From Perca fluviatilis (taxonomy: Eukaryota; Chordata; Actinopteri; Perciformes; Percidae): 64,000 nt of DNA. A program made the position numbers and the translations under genes. Under the pieces are notes generated by a model. It did no database searches. It was not told the origin of the DNA and was given only the letters and a program-made list of their open reading frames with translations. Every line of letters starts with the position of its first letter. The first letter of the stretch is position 1. Shown here in pieces: positions 38,499 to 51,805 of the stretch. The stretch covers positions 21,475,050 through 21,539,049 of the forward strand of contig NC_053119.1 in assembly GCF_010015445.1 (NCBI RefSeq), read 5' to 3'.

Positions 38499-39372
38499 AA
38501 AAAACACACAAAAACTATAAACTTAACCAAGCCATAACTGAGGATTTCTTTTTCAAACTGGGAAGTCATGACTATTTAATGTTGAAAAAAAACTTCAGTG
38601 CCTTTGAGAGATGTTGTATTTATTTTCTTTCCCCTATCCCCACCACACACTCTTTCTCCTAGTAATCAAAGTAAGTAACCTCATTCCCCATCTGACATCT
38701 GACATAGAAAAAAACACTCGCCATGAGAGCTGAACGCCTTTCAAGGTACCCTCATTCACCAAAACCTCTCAGCACTACTCATATTAACGCGCACACAAAA
38801 GCTCTTTTGGACAGGTTAGGCCCAATTGGGGCTCTTCCCCTACAGTAAGTCACAGGTTGGCCAGCTTGTTCTGCTTCTTTTGTCTGCGAATGACTCATTG
38901 AGCAGCAATAAAAGGCTTAGGCAAAGAAAGGATCAGATCTGGGCAATCAGGGGCAATTTGCTTTGGCTTAAACTCAAGCCTTGAGAGACTGTATTCGTGT
39001 CTGTCCTATTATAAATCAACCATAAACAGCAGCAGTAAATCCCTATTAACATCATGCAAGTTAATTATTCATGTGTGGCACGTGAATATGTTCTGATTAA
39101 CTGACCTGTTCTTAACCTGTAGTACATGAGGTGACAGTTCACTACATATTGAGCAGGACAGACTTGGTGACACACACTTCGCTACTCACACAATGAACCA
39201 GGTCAGATCTAAATAAACTGTTACAGTAAACATGGTCATAAACTGTATGTTCGACGAAAAGAACAATTAATGGAAGAAGGTAGATGAAAAGATAGAAGAA
39301 GATTGCAGATCCTTATGTCTATATATCTATATAAAACCGTTGACATGCAACACCAAATGAGATCATAGAGAG

Positions 39373-39769
39373 CTGCACAATAAATCGTTGTTTTATCGTC
39401 ATCGCAATATCAACTAGCGCAATATACACATCGCAAAAGGATGCAACATATCGCGATGGACACTCAGATTTTTTTGTGTGCGTTGAAAGAAAATATCGGC
39501 AGAAAACTGCACATATAATGTAACTGTGTGTAAAAGTGGTGCCTTTTATATTAAATTCAATGTTCAATTTGTTCAATAGAAGAATGTTGGAAATTATTTC
39601 CTTTATTTGTTTTAAATTCAACAAGCGATTTATTGTATTTAACATAATACAGAAAGCAGCAGAATTGCAGAACTGATTACACTTTAATATCTTTTTATTT
39701 ATCGCAATTAATTTCGTTATCGCGATATTCAACAACGTTATCGCATATTTTCCTTGCTCTTCAGCCCTA
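39373..39769. mobile_element. hAT-like non-autonomous element
   Basis: Left end CTGCACAATAAATCGTTG; the right end, read in reverse, begins TAGGGCTGAAGAGC. The interior has mirrored TATCGCGAT words near both ends (39450 and 39720). The octamer ATAGAGAG sits on both sides (39365-39372 and 39770-39777), as an 8-bp target duplication would. No transposase. The left inverted repeat appears to lack its first bases, so the boundary is approximate. Confidence 0.55.
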
Positions 39770-41599
39770 ATAGAGAGCAGAAACCAGGGCACGGCAGATT
39801 TTTCACATCTAAAAGACTTCCCACAAATGAGGCTCACATGCCTTCCATCAGTGTTACTGTAAACAGTTTAATCTAGTCCATGTTATCTCCAGATCTAGTT
39901 TAAACAGTAAGGTGGGATGGGATTTAGTGATTTACTAATCTGCACAATTAGATGCATGATCACTCAGCTACTGATCTTAATTTGCTGATAGATATTCTAA
40001 ATAGATTTTTGGTGAATGGTGGATGATTTTTAATTTCACTGTTTATGATTTTAAATTACAGCCAGTTTAACATATTGAACACAAAGCCAATTTGGCAATG
40101 GAAAACTCCTCAGGCACGTCAAGTGCGATGTTGGAATTTTACGGTTTATGCTTTATGTGCACTTTTACAAAATGTGCTGTTGTTAAAAGAAAATCTTTAG
40201 TTGTTTAATTTTTTTCTGCAGCCATACTGTATGGGTACAGGCATATGAAGGTGAGTATTGCATTTTTTTAAATGCATACATTGTAATAAGCCAAGAAAGA
40301 TATTGGCACATCTGCATTCATGACGAGATTGTGTGCAGTTATAAAATTGAGTATGTTCCTTGTATGAGTGCATTCAATCCCCGTTGTTCCTGTGACCCCA
40401 TCGAACTAGATGTGAAAATTAAATTAAAATGTCCCAACTAAAATTGGTCACAAAACAGAAGAGAATATGAGAAAAATGCAGCACATTCCACTTAAAAAAA
40501 GCTTAAACTTTAGTATTAGTCTGAAAAAAAATCTAATCAGTCCCTCCTTAATCCAAAATGCAGTTGACGTCCAATAAGCTTTCATTTGCAGACTTTTCAA
40601 TAGTAACGCAATCCCTCCCCATCTAGTACCCCAAATCATATACATATTATTATATGTATTAGATATATATTAGATATATATATATATACATCTAACTGAA
40701 ACAACCACCAAGAACTACCTGTAAACGTTAATGCTGTTTTTGTTTGTTTTCTTTGGTATGTGATTGTGAAACAGTACAAACTCTGTTTACCTACTCTGAA
40801 TGTACTGCAGCTCTGTAACATCTGTAAGACAGAAGGGAGGAAATGATCCGCTTTTGTTCCTGTCAGCGGTGGGATTGTGCTGAGTCAGAAGTCTTTGGTA
40901 TAAATCACATTGGAAGAAAAAAGCTGGAGCAATGGAGCCAGCCAGACACAATCCTTATGCTCTGCCACTGCACTCTGTGCCCTGCACCACATGCTATATG
41001 CTTCTGACAGATTGCCATTGGTTTTGATTAGCCAGGGAGCTCATGGTTTATGAATACTAACGGAATGCTGGCTAAAAGGAAGAATTTGTATTTTTTGCTT
41101 CTTTGCACAATGCTCCTGCCTTTTTAGTGTCCTGTCTGCCCTAAAGAAACCATTAGATTCAAGCATCACTTGCAGCTCTCTTGACATGATCCATTAGCTT
41201 TGATAACTTGAAGGTTAAGTGATTTGTAGATTCTTCAGATTTCATTGGGTACATTTTAGGACAAATGCAATGACTATCTGCTTTCAGCACTAAAACATGC
41301 TGCCCTCACGTCTTCCATGATCCGTTTAATTTTCTGTAATCACTTATGTAAGTTGAATTGAATGAAGTTTTTTTATTTTTTTTTATTATATTTTATTGGA
41401 GTTTTTTTCAAATTTTACACCATAACAACACATACACAACCAACCATGCACATAGCTCTTATCAGGATAACAGGATCTACATTCATGTACATGTACACAC
41501 ACACACACCTATACAAATGTACACACACATAAAACCTTGCTTAAGAGAGAGGAGGACAAAAAAAAACAAAAAAAAAACAATACAGTGGCATGATTCAGT

Positions 41600-41790
41600 T
41601 ACTTGTTAGACTTCTGGATTGGAGATTCTCAAGGTATTTAGTAAATTGTCCCCATAGTTTGTAGAAGCTCTGAATTTTGCCCTTGGATGCGTATGTTAGT
41701 TTTTCCATGGCTAAGCAGTTGGAGAGGTTCTTAAACCATAATCCCACAGAAGGTGCCTCAGTGCTCTTCCATGAAGTAGCAATACAGTGT
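41600..41790 (-). pseudogene. LINE (L1-like) ORF2 C-terminal fragment
   Basis: Read on the minus strand, the segment gives words such as WKSTEAPSVGLWFKNLSNC and ASKGKIQSFYKLWGQF, which resemble the extreme C terminus of fish L1-clade retrotransposon ORF2 proteins. The downstream minus-strand tail runs into A/CA-rich sequence (41360-41580 on the plus strand), consistent with a 3' end and poly(A)-type tail. Only a 5'-truncated remnant; no reverse transcriptase domain. Confidence 0.6.
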
Positions 41791-43128
41791 TTAAATGAAC
41801 CGCAAAGTTAGTGTTACTTACAGCCTTTTATAATACTAGAGGACCTTCTTTTGACTGTATTTTATAATTGTTCAGTACTGTCTGGGTCATTCCCAATCCC
41901 TCCGTGACAAAACGTAAGGCCTTAGGAGTGAATCAAGATCAATTAAGATGCATTTTCTTCCCTTAGAGCGTCAGCTGGACATAAATTACCCAGTAAGATT
42001 AATGGAAATAGGGTATCTGGACCTCTGCATGATTAAACCATGAAATTCAATAATTTAAATCAATTTATTGCTCTGTGTTTTGTTGTCCCAGCACAAAGCC
42101 TTTTTTTTGCCGGATCACGCTATTTATCATGATGTCAAACCTAGCTGGGCCCGAGCTATACCGAATCATTTACTAAAAATGCTGCTGCAGTGTTAATACA
42201 GACCTAAAACTTCATTAAGCTCAGCCAAATTTGTTTTGTGGGCCATTTAAGGCTCTAAGTCGCCTAAATTTGTTCTAGTGCCCCCTCTACCAAATCCCTG
42301 TACCACTTGCGCTGCATTTTTTGAGTTAAGTCAACCCAAAAGCACTATGTGAGAATTTGTATAATGGCGGCTGACTTCTGTCCTCAGGACAGAGCAGACC
42401 CCACTCAAACCTCACGTCACCACACAGGCTAAAACTCAAGCTGATTAATATATCATCATTTTGCTATTAGAACCTGAGTAGCACCACTTGAGAGATATGG
42501 GGTTCTGTGTCTTGCTTAATGGCTCTTGAGTACTTATTTTAGCTTTTCTCTACCTCTCTTATTTTATATTTTAATGGTCGGGGGACTTCAGTTTAACTCA
42601 AAAGTGACAAATTGTACCTTTAACAACTGGAACTTTGAAATGTCAAATATGCTACTTTGTTAATAAAACAAACAAAAAAAGTACATGTAGACTTACTGTA
42701 ATCCTACTTCTATTCAAGGAGAGGAAATAAATGAACTTCAAAGAAGAGCTCAATTATTGTTGGCTTTTCTTTAGTAAGATAAATAGAATAGGAGAAGGAA
42801 AATACAAAAGACTGAGGAAAATTAACTTCAGAATTTACTTCGGACTGGGAGAATGATATCAACTTTCAAGTTAGTAATCAAAATCACAGCAACAGCCTTA
42901 TTGTCACTTCGTTGGTCCTGTACAGAAGTGCACACTATTTTTGCAAAGCACAAATTTTCTTGGCCTTTTCAGGTCCTCAGAAATTTTCCAAGAGAAAAAT
43001 AGCTTTCTCTGCAAAAGTAAATGATGACAAAAGTGCTGATGATACGTCTGGCCCCCTGCCAGGCTAATGATGAGAGTGATGGAAGGTGGGGTTAAAGTTG
43101 GGGTGCTGGTGGAAAAGTTACTTCTGTC

Positions 43129-43162
<34 letters not shown>

Positions 43163-43439
43163 CATGTGTTGTTGTTTTTTGTGCTGGTGTGGTTCTGCAT
43201 GTGTGTGTGAGTGGGGTGGGAGGGCTTAAAAGATTAAAACCCAGCCTGGCCACAGTGACGAGAGAAGACCCTTCTGTGGAGCGCTCTCACTGCAGGGAGG
43301 CTTCTTCAGTGGTGTCCCATTTGCATGGCTCCCTGTCCTGCTCAGGGAATTAGCCTTTTTTTCTTTCCCATCATCCCTCCCTCCTCTTTGCACCTTGGAG
43401 AGAGTGCTTCCATCCAGCAGCATTGCTCGTTTCTGAGGC

Positions 43440-43562
43440 AGACAATGGAGCGGAGTATTTAGGACACTTGGCAGGGTAGGCATGTTGGAGGGGAGGGGAC
43501 ACAGGCTGCTAAGTAGCTCATCTTGTCACATAGCCACTGGCGTGATAGCTCTCCGCAGCAAG
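43440..43562 (+). other. candidate alternative non-coding first exon of cntn1
   Basis: Unique, moderately GC-rich sequence ending CCGCAGCAAG before GTAAGC at 43563, a strong donor. No coding frame of interest. Contactin-1 in other vertebrates uses several 5' untranslated exons (family knowledge). Start and use are unknown; could be chance. Confidence 0.2.
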
Positions 43563-44514
43563 GTAAGCACCGTGCAAAGTCACACCACACATTCTTCATG
43601 CCCTGATTGTTTTACTGTTTCTCTTATACTGTAGAGTTTTGGTGGTGATGGTTTTCCACTAATTGGTAACTCTTCTTCTTGACCATGCAATTTAGCAGGA
43701 TATCTTCTTATTTTCCACAACATTTCAACATGGAGATTGTCAAATTAATCTGTAGTCTATTGTTGGATTCACATCCTCTAATCCAATAAAGGGATGAATG
43801 GGAAATGTTGTGGGGAAGGCTTGACTTAGATTCATCTTTCTATTGTTTTCCATTTACTGTACCTACTCAATGCAGAATAAATGCACTGCATTCACACTTT
43901 CCCTCTGAGACATTTCTTTGTGCAATCTGAAGGTATTGATTTTTTTCCCCATTATACTTCTGGACACACTAATTGCAGTATATGAACTCTTCTTCCTTAT
44001 CTGTACAGCTTTGCTGTCAATTGTAAGCATTACTCTGTCACTTAGTAATTTACAGTTATTTACAGCAGAGTCTACAGCCATCAGTGAAAGCATGTCACTG
44101 CTCTCCTATAGAAGCCAATATATTCATTGGACAGATGTGGCATGAGGTAATTAAGCTGAGCACTCTTTCTTTATAGAGTGCAAGTCTCGTCTGACCTTTG
44201 CCTATGTGGCACAATTTATCATACATGATGTGACATAGTTTCCATTGTATTTCATATCTGGGGGGTTTCTCTTGAGTTTTATCCTACCATAGAATGTATC
44301 ACACTCTTGCACTGAAAGGTCAACACATTTCTGTTACGATTAATTACCTTAATATAAAAACAAACTGCAAACCAATTTTATGGTGTGACAGAAATATCAG
44401 TGTAGTATGTAAACAACAGTGCTAGGCATAAGAGGTCACTCTTATACCCCTGTCCCACTGGCCAAAAAACTCACTTTCACCCACTAATATCTGTCTTTTG
44501 TCTGTGTTATACGC

Positions 44515-44935
44515 TCCCCGCCCTGCTCTCTTTTTCCTCTCTGTTCATCTCAGGTGCTCCTGATTCCTGACAGTCAGTGTCAGTGTGACCCCTGTATATA
44601 AGGAAGGCTGGGAGACAGGGATCGGGTCTCTGAGACTGAAGCAGCTCTGATCACCGTTGTCTTCTTTTGTGTTTTATTGCTTTGAGGATGGAGGTCTGGT
44701 AGTCTAGTTTTCGCAGCTTTGTTTCTGTTAGTTAGTCACTACTCTTTAGTTTGGGGAGGGCGGGAATTCTGGGTCCGATGGCCCTTGATGGGTTGGCTCA
44801 GGCTTCTTACCTTCTTTTGTTCTTTTTGGCCAGACCTCAAGACTCTCATAGTTTTGGTTTAATCAATAATAGTTAAACTTTAATTTACTTTAACTAATCC
44901 TAGGTTTGGTGTTATTCAATATGTTGACAGTCACA
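44515..44935 (+). repeat. possible solo-LTR-like segment with TATA box
   Basis: Contains TGTATATAAGGAAGGCTGGG at about 44593-44612, followed by a GTCTCTGAGACTG palindrome and a T-rich tract, a layout like an LTR promoter. No internal retroviral or gypsy coding nearby and no target duplication identified, so this is tentative. Confidence 0.25.
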
Positions 44936-47010
44936 TTTAAGTTGTGTTTGTTTGCTGTGGCCGTAACAGTCTGCAATGGGAAAGGAGACTATCAGCTATT
45001 TTTAGCAGTTTTACCCGTGTTTAAACCAAAAGGCAAGTTGTAGTCATTGTTTTATGATTCAAGTCACGTGTTTGCTATTGCCTTCTGCATTAGTTGACAG
45101 ACACTACCTGATTTGAGGTTAATGTAATTCATACAGCAGGCCAGCTCCAGATTTCATAGATTGAATGACTGCTGTCATTGATATTCAGGTCAGCTGAGGT
45201 TGCTGAGCCTGTGTGGCCCTGGGGGGCATTGTGTTGACTGCAGGGGTTGGGATAAATAGCTTACATTAGCATGACTGCGTCTATTGGATGAGAGAATGAG
45301 GGAGGGGAGAGAGACAGACTGACACAGTGAACGAGTGACACAGTGATCATCTGCAGCTGGATTACATCATGAATAATACTGTACTTCATACTGAAACATA
45401 CTGTCTGTTTTCTGGATTCAGGAGATATTGAGTTGTTTTTGCACGGGAAATAAGCAATAGATTGCACACAACACAACACGTAACAGCCTGACAAATGAAA
45501 ACTGAATTCTGAATTCACACCTCACTATCACAGTTGTACCAGAAATTGCCAACACGTATTACAGGACAAGATGAACAGGATTTCATCTTGTCCTGCTGAA
45601 AAGAAAACATTCTGATATTTACTGTCTTAGATTGCTAAAAGAAAAAGGTAAAAAGTGAATTCTGACTGCAGATGAAATCAAGCTGTTAAATTCTGAAAAA
45701 TACAGTTATTTTTTCTATTAAGTGCTGAACCAGTTCTTGTTAGCAACAGGGGGCCTGTTCAGCACAAAGCGTGTAGAAAGCATCTTTTTCGGCAGGTGTT
45801 GTTGTGTGTTTCCTGGGGTTACTGCTTTATCTGTGGTGTAATAGGCTTGGATAGCCTATGTCTGTATCCTTTATTTGATTGAATCATTTTGTTGGTCCTC
45901 TGGGAGATAAAAACCTGTTTGTCTGTAACCAAGGCCAGTCTTATTTTCCACACAGATACAGTATAGAAGGAGTGCATCTTTCAGAGCTGAGGTTGCAGAG
46001 ACACACAGGCTGTCTGTGGCACAGTTTGAAATGAAAATCAATGATTTGTCATGTATAATTCATAAGTTTCATCACCATTGCTTTGTGGTAAAATAACACT
46101 GATTCAGCATAAACATTTAAGGGATCACAGCTTGTGTTTCAGTTTGATATTTAAGTTCAAACACAGTATGTTGTCATATCAGGTGTCTGATCTCAGATGT
46201 GATATGATTTGAGCTTTCTTCTATTTCTTGCTTTCCATTTGAGAGAAAATCATGTCAAACTACATTTCTAAAGTAAGCATTTTGAACACTTTGGCATTTT
46301 CCACCAAGCAGAATATGTTATTAAGAAATGTGTAGAGAAAGTAGAGTGGAGACTGTGACACTGGCAGATATTTGCTTTTAAAAGTTGAGAGACGTTATAA
46401 TATCTGAATTCTTGATGGGAAAATTAAATGGTCAAACTTTTCAGCTGCTTCAGTGGACAACCAGCAGAAGTGGTTGTAGTGGGCAGCTGTGAGGCATGTT
46501 CTTGTATAATTTCATGAATGTGGATCAGAAAAACAGCAACTGTTCTCAGCAGGCTCAGGATAATAAAGCTAAAAAGAGACTGAACAGCAATGCCCCTTAA
46601 ACCAGACTAAGTGACTGCTGCCTCTCACAGATGATGTCAGTTTCATCTTGATTTTATCTGTATCAATATTCCTTGCCCATTCCCTGTCTCACTTGTTTTT
46701 CCCAGTAGCATTTGGTGATGACAGTCAATTTGATCTGCTATATCACAAATGTGTGATTTTAGGAGGGGCAGTCATCAGATACCTAAGGCCATTTTTACAA
46801 TTCCTTTTCCGTCTGGTTTTATTTTCTAAAAAAGCTTGTAAAACATCAACCCTGTTGTCTATAGTCAATCAATGTACATCTTTTTTTTCAGGAAAAACTG
46901 GGCTATTAGAATATTTGAGCTGTAGTGAGGTCAATTGAAAGTAAAAAAAGGTTGTATGACCTTAAAAACAAATAAATAAATAAAACGGAAAATGAATCTC
47001 ACATATATTT

Positions 47011-47345
47011 ATTGATATCACACACAGAACAATAAAAGCTAAGCCAATATCCTGTCTAAATCAGTTCCCATATGTCTTGGGTGTCAAACTGTGAAGAAAT
47101 AAACATTATAACTTATATAGTTGACAAAATATATAAAATTTTTCAAAAAAAGTCCAGACGCTTTTGCCAATAATCAAAATAATAATGTTCAAATGTATTG
47201 ATATCACACACACAGCAAGCATTTGTGTTGTCTAAAACAGTTATCCTATATATTTGGAGTCATCCAGTGCAAAAATAAACATAATGAACATTATAACTCA
47301 TATAAATGACAAACTATTTACATTTCTTCAAAAAAAGGCCCAAAT
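47011..47345. repeat. divergent tandem duplication, ~186-bp period
   Basis: Unit 1 starts ATTGATATCACACACAG at 47011; unit 2 starts ATTGATATCACACACACAG at 47197. Both then share TGTCTAAA, AATAAACAT, ATTATAACT.ATATA, GACAAA and TTCAAAAAAAG.CC in the same order. Confidence 0.75.
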
Positions 47346-47577
47346 GTATCCCAAATATCTAAACAGTGACGCCAGAAGATCGATAAAAGTTTCATTAAAT
47401 AATCTAAATATTAATCGTAGGTGCCGTGTGACGTCGTGGACGATCCCGTAGGGCTCTGAGGGTTGGATTTCCCATCTTGTGCCTCAGTATAAGCAGTATT
47501 ACACTGTCCAGTAGAGGTGGGGTGATGTGAAATAAATAAATAAATCCCACATTAACCAGCACACCCTCTTCAAATAT

Positions 47578-47914
47578 TTAAGGAATAGTTACGCTTATTC
47601 ACTTTCTTGCTGAGAGTTAAATGAGAAGATCAACATTAGTCTAAATATAAATGTATAACCAACAGCCTTGGTTTTGCTTAGCATAAAGACTGGAAACAGG
47701 GAGAAACTGCTAGCCTGACTCTGTCCAAAGGTAAACCAGGCTATCTGTTTCCTTTTTGTGTCTAGTCTTTACACTAAGTTAGGGTATCCAGCTGCTCGCT
47801 CCAGCTTCACCTTTACTCTTCGGGCATTAGAGTGGTGTCAATCTCATTTAACTTTAGGCAAGAAAGCAGAAGAAGAAGAAGCGTATTTACCAAACTGTCA
47901 AAATATTCCTCTAA
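47578..47914. mobile_element. foldback element, family F, copy 2
   Basis: Left TTAAGGAATAGTTACGCTTA and right end ending ATATTCCTCTAA, with inverted internal blocks: GCATAAAGACTGGAAACAGG on the left and CTGTTTCC...AGTCTTTACAC on the right. Same family as 30200-30510 and 56215-56696. Confidence 0.75.
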
Positions 47915-48273
47915 TATAGTATATCACAACATGATGTTTACACAGTGAAAATGAAACTGGAAAATTTAGTTTTTAAGGTGGCATTTTAATACTAAGGTCA
48001 AGGTTTCCTAATTTGTCTGCCTTGGGATAAATTTGTGTTGGACAAGGCCAAGTTGCTGCATGGACAATACAAAAACGTCAAACAAAAAATATTGTGGACA
48101 ATAAAACCACAGGCAAAAACAACAAAACATAGACATTGTGCAAAACATCAACTCATGGACCGCTTCTACTTTAAATACATACTAATCCTTAAAAAACGCA
48201 CACACTGCTCATCCAAACTAACTGCTAAGGTACCGACCAAATTCAGATGCCTGCACAGATATACTACTCAAAC

Positions 48274-48318
<45 letters not shown>

Positions 48319-48345
48319 CTCTTTTGATCCCAAACTGGGAAATTA
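48274..48345 (-). repeat. (GATA)n tract with LINE 3'-tail signature
   Basis: About eleven GATA units directly followed by CTTTTGATCCCAAACTGGGA. This sequence next to a tetranucleotide run resembles the 3' end of fish non-LTR elements on the minus strand. Confidence 0.6.
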
Positions 48346-48631
48346 CCGTTAACCGATATAAAAGCATAAATTATAAAAGCAATTATATACAAATAAACAC
48401 CCCAAACAACAATACTACACTAATAATTATAATTTAGGGAGAACTTAAACTTACTGTAACTACTTTTTCATGTTAATTTCAGACAACAAAGCGATTCACA
48501 CCATTTACAATACTACATAAAAATTCCCACAAATCGATAATAACAATGGACAGTAAATGATCAAAACGTATATGTTGCTCAGCCTCACTGCTAACTTAAA
48601 CTGCTAAAAGAACAAATAAACAAACAACACC

Positions 48632-48765
48632 AGGGCTGCCACTACCATTTATTTTCATTATTGAATAATCTGCCTGTTGTTTTCCTGATGAATCGTTAAG
48701 TCTATAAAATATCGTAAAAATGTTCAGTTTCCAATGAGATAAAACAGAGAAGATGAGCCTTTACT
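48632..48765 (-). repeat. AT-rich interspersed repeat (family R1), partial copy 4, reversed
   Basis: Begins with CAGGGCTGCCACTACCATT, the reverse complement of the R1 right end, and continues through AATCGTTAAGTCTATAAAAT. Confidence 0.55.
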
Positions 48766-51591
48766 GCTGGAGGTGTTTGCACACTTGTGGAATTGAGACA
48801 CGACTTGTATGCTGCAGTAGCTGACACTGTATCTAAGCAGCGCTCATCTTCTCTTCTCCAACTGATTAAGACCAATCCAGCGTTAACCCCATCTTGGCTT
48901 CCCTTTGCAGGATTACTGCAAATCTGTGGTTAATGATGACTGTGGTGGTGCTGTTGTTGTTGTTGTTTGTGTGTGTAAGGAGTGACGTGGTGGTGGTAGA
49001 GGGGTGGGGTTGTGGGAGCAACATCTTGTATTTAAAGTCTACCGCTCTGACCTCTCCCTCATCCCCCCGTCTCTCCTCCCCCACCTCACAGGATCTGCCC
49101 CAGATGATAAGGGAAGACGTTTCTATAAAGTTACCCACTCGGTTATGCAGCACACATCAGGCCAAGCACAGAAAAGGAGGGGTTTCACTCACTTTCACTT
49201 ACCCTCTGGCACTCTTAGGGGTGTATAAGGTCAAGATAAAAAGCACAAATGACAGTATAGCCATTGGAGTACATCAGTAAAATCCCAGAATCTGCCCCCC
49301 AGCAGCCCCTACTTGGTGTAATATGATTTCTGATTTCAGAGCAATGAGGCTGATAATTCTAAGGGGAGTAAAAGGAGAGGGAAATAGATTGAAATTCAGC
49401 GAGCAAGGCAAAGCTGGGAAAGGAGGAAAAAAAAAAAAAAACCTCGACAAGAATAACCACCAAAACCAAACCATAAGCAGTAATAGCTCTGGCAACGTCC
49501 AGTGTGTGATTTATGGGGGAGAAGAAATGGCCTTGTTGAGGGCTGTCACGTCTGGGCCTTGTGATTTACTGTGATGACTGGGGCGCTATCATCACGTGCA
49601 TTCAGGCTGCTAAGGTAGGACAGGAGAGGTAACGGGGCCCATTAATACTGATGATAAGAGCATGCTGCCTTTCTGTGTGGTGCTGGTCTGATGTTTTCTG
49701 TTTTTTTTAACAGTATATCAATTCAGTGACAGTTCTTAATGGGATAGATGTGTTTGTTTTTTTCACTATGTACTGTGATGCTATAATGAGGCTTCCTGTA
49801 GTCTCCCCTAATCTCCTAAATGCATCTTTTAAGATAATTTATGATTCATGAGTTATAGAAATGATACTTAGTAATATACAGTCGATGCAGAGTAAAGTGC
49901 ATGGAGAGAGTTAAAAGCGTAAGCTTTGTCTGACCATAAGAGATGCATGTCTATAAAAGATGAGCACAGCACCCTATAGGTCATTGTTCCACAGTGTTGT
50001 TCCAGATTAAAATGAGTGTTTGCATAGTTTCATTGCCGCTCACAAAAGGCCCCCCCCCTTGCAGAACACAAAACTGCTCCTTTTGAAAAGGTGTTGCTAG
50101 GATACAGGCTAGCGTGAAGATGAAATCACCTCTGTATTGCTTTCCTACAGCTGTCCAGCTTGGATATTAGGTCCAACTTATTGTGTATGTGGTGTAGTTG
50201 TACAGTGTGTCTGTCCATTTGTCTCAATTCCTTTTTGTGTGTGTGTCCATGCGTATCAGTGTGCATGTGTTAGAATGTTTAGCCGTTCAAGTGCAGTTTT
50301 GTTTGTGCCATGCAACGCTGGCATATTACACGGGCTCTCGTCTATCATAATCCATTTTCTGTAATAAGAGTCCATTTGTCGCCTGAGCACTGAGATCTCA
50401 ATCCTGCTGTCACACCTCTGAGTCTCCGCCAGCTGACACCTCAGGCTGTGTACGGTGAATCAATAGTGTCTGCCTCATGTTCAATTACACTCTAATCAAC
50501 ACACACCAGTCCAGCACGACCTGGGAATGAATGGACAATATTGAACTGATGCTCAGCACTGTGATACCAGTACATGAATATATATAGGTGTGAGATCTGG
50601 TTGTGAGTTTAGAAAGTGTTCGCTGAAAGAAAGTGCCAAGTGGTTGTCAAGCACTGCAAAAGCATTCAAAGTACAATTGACTGACACTGACATAAATCAT
50701 GGTGCAAATTAGATTTTTCTCATTTTAAATATTTTTTTTTGTATTTCGGCCCTTAAAAGGTCAAAAGACATCTGCAAGATGACACTTAACATTTTCAAAT
50801 CTAATTTCCCTTAAGGTTCTTTCTATGGCCAGAATGACTGTTTGTTTAATTGGGTAAATTCAAATTATTAATTTGGTTAGTTGGATACCAGTCCATTGGG
50901 AGTACATTCAGCATCACTCAAAAGTCCTTGGTCAACATTCACTCATAATGACACATACATTTTTGTCTTTCTATATTGTTTTCTCTCTTTTTTGGAGGGG
51001 TGAGGGTGTGCTATGTTTAATAAAACAGTATAACACATGAAACATCTTCAATCTGATCTCATTTAGAATATCAATTATATGAAGGCAATGCATCAAATGC
51101 AAATCAAATTTCCTCAACCATCATGGAGTAATGATCATTCTTCTGTTAACGCTCCTGACTCAGAGAGCTGTTGCTTGTTTATATAGTGTTACTGGGCATG
51201 GGGCTGAGAGCTGGTGCTTCCTGGTGTGGTGTTAGCGTCTTGGGGGCAGTGAGTAAGCAGTTAGGTGTCTGCTTAGCTAAACCAGTGCTCAATTTTTTTA
51301 TTTCTGGCTGTCGAAATGTCAATCATCAGGGGTCAAATTGACGTCAACCTATCAAGGAGCTTGTGCCTTGAAGGCTGGCAGGAAGCAGAGACACGGTAAA
51401 GATGCTGTGCCACTATCTGCCTGTGCTCCAGATGAAGGCAGGGATTGGCTGCTGAAGCAATTAATGTACTACGACGTAGGTTGATTCCTATACAGTTTCA
51501 ACGTTACATACATAGAAAGGCTGCCATTACATCAGCAACATTTGTGATAATAAATAAATAGTTTGAGGCATTGAGGACGTTACCTTAAGCT

Positions 51592-51700
51592 CTGGGAACT
51601 TTTAAGGGGAGTTTTATGGACATTTTATAGACTAGACATTTGATCGATCAATTGAAAAACAGATTCATAATTAATGAAGGTTATTGCAAATTGCAGTCGT
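51592..51700 (+). repeat. AT-rich interspersed repeat (family R1), partial copy 5
   Basis: Contains TCTGGGAACTTTTAAGGGG, GGACATTTTATAGACTAGAC and a right end near GCAAATTGCAGTCG. Confidence 0.45.
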
Positions 51701-51805
51701 ACATACCCATTGTAACTACTGGTCTATGGTTTTGCAACTGGGAATGTTATTCTGGCTATTTCATGCAGATTCCTGACCTTTTACTTGGGTTTTAATAGGC
51801 CACAC

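Noticed and set aside
39319..39837. 172-residue minus-strand open frame
   Set aside because: It lies across the hAT-like non-autonomous element and its flanks. AT-rich chance frame with no transposase motifs.
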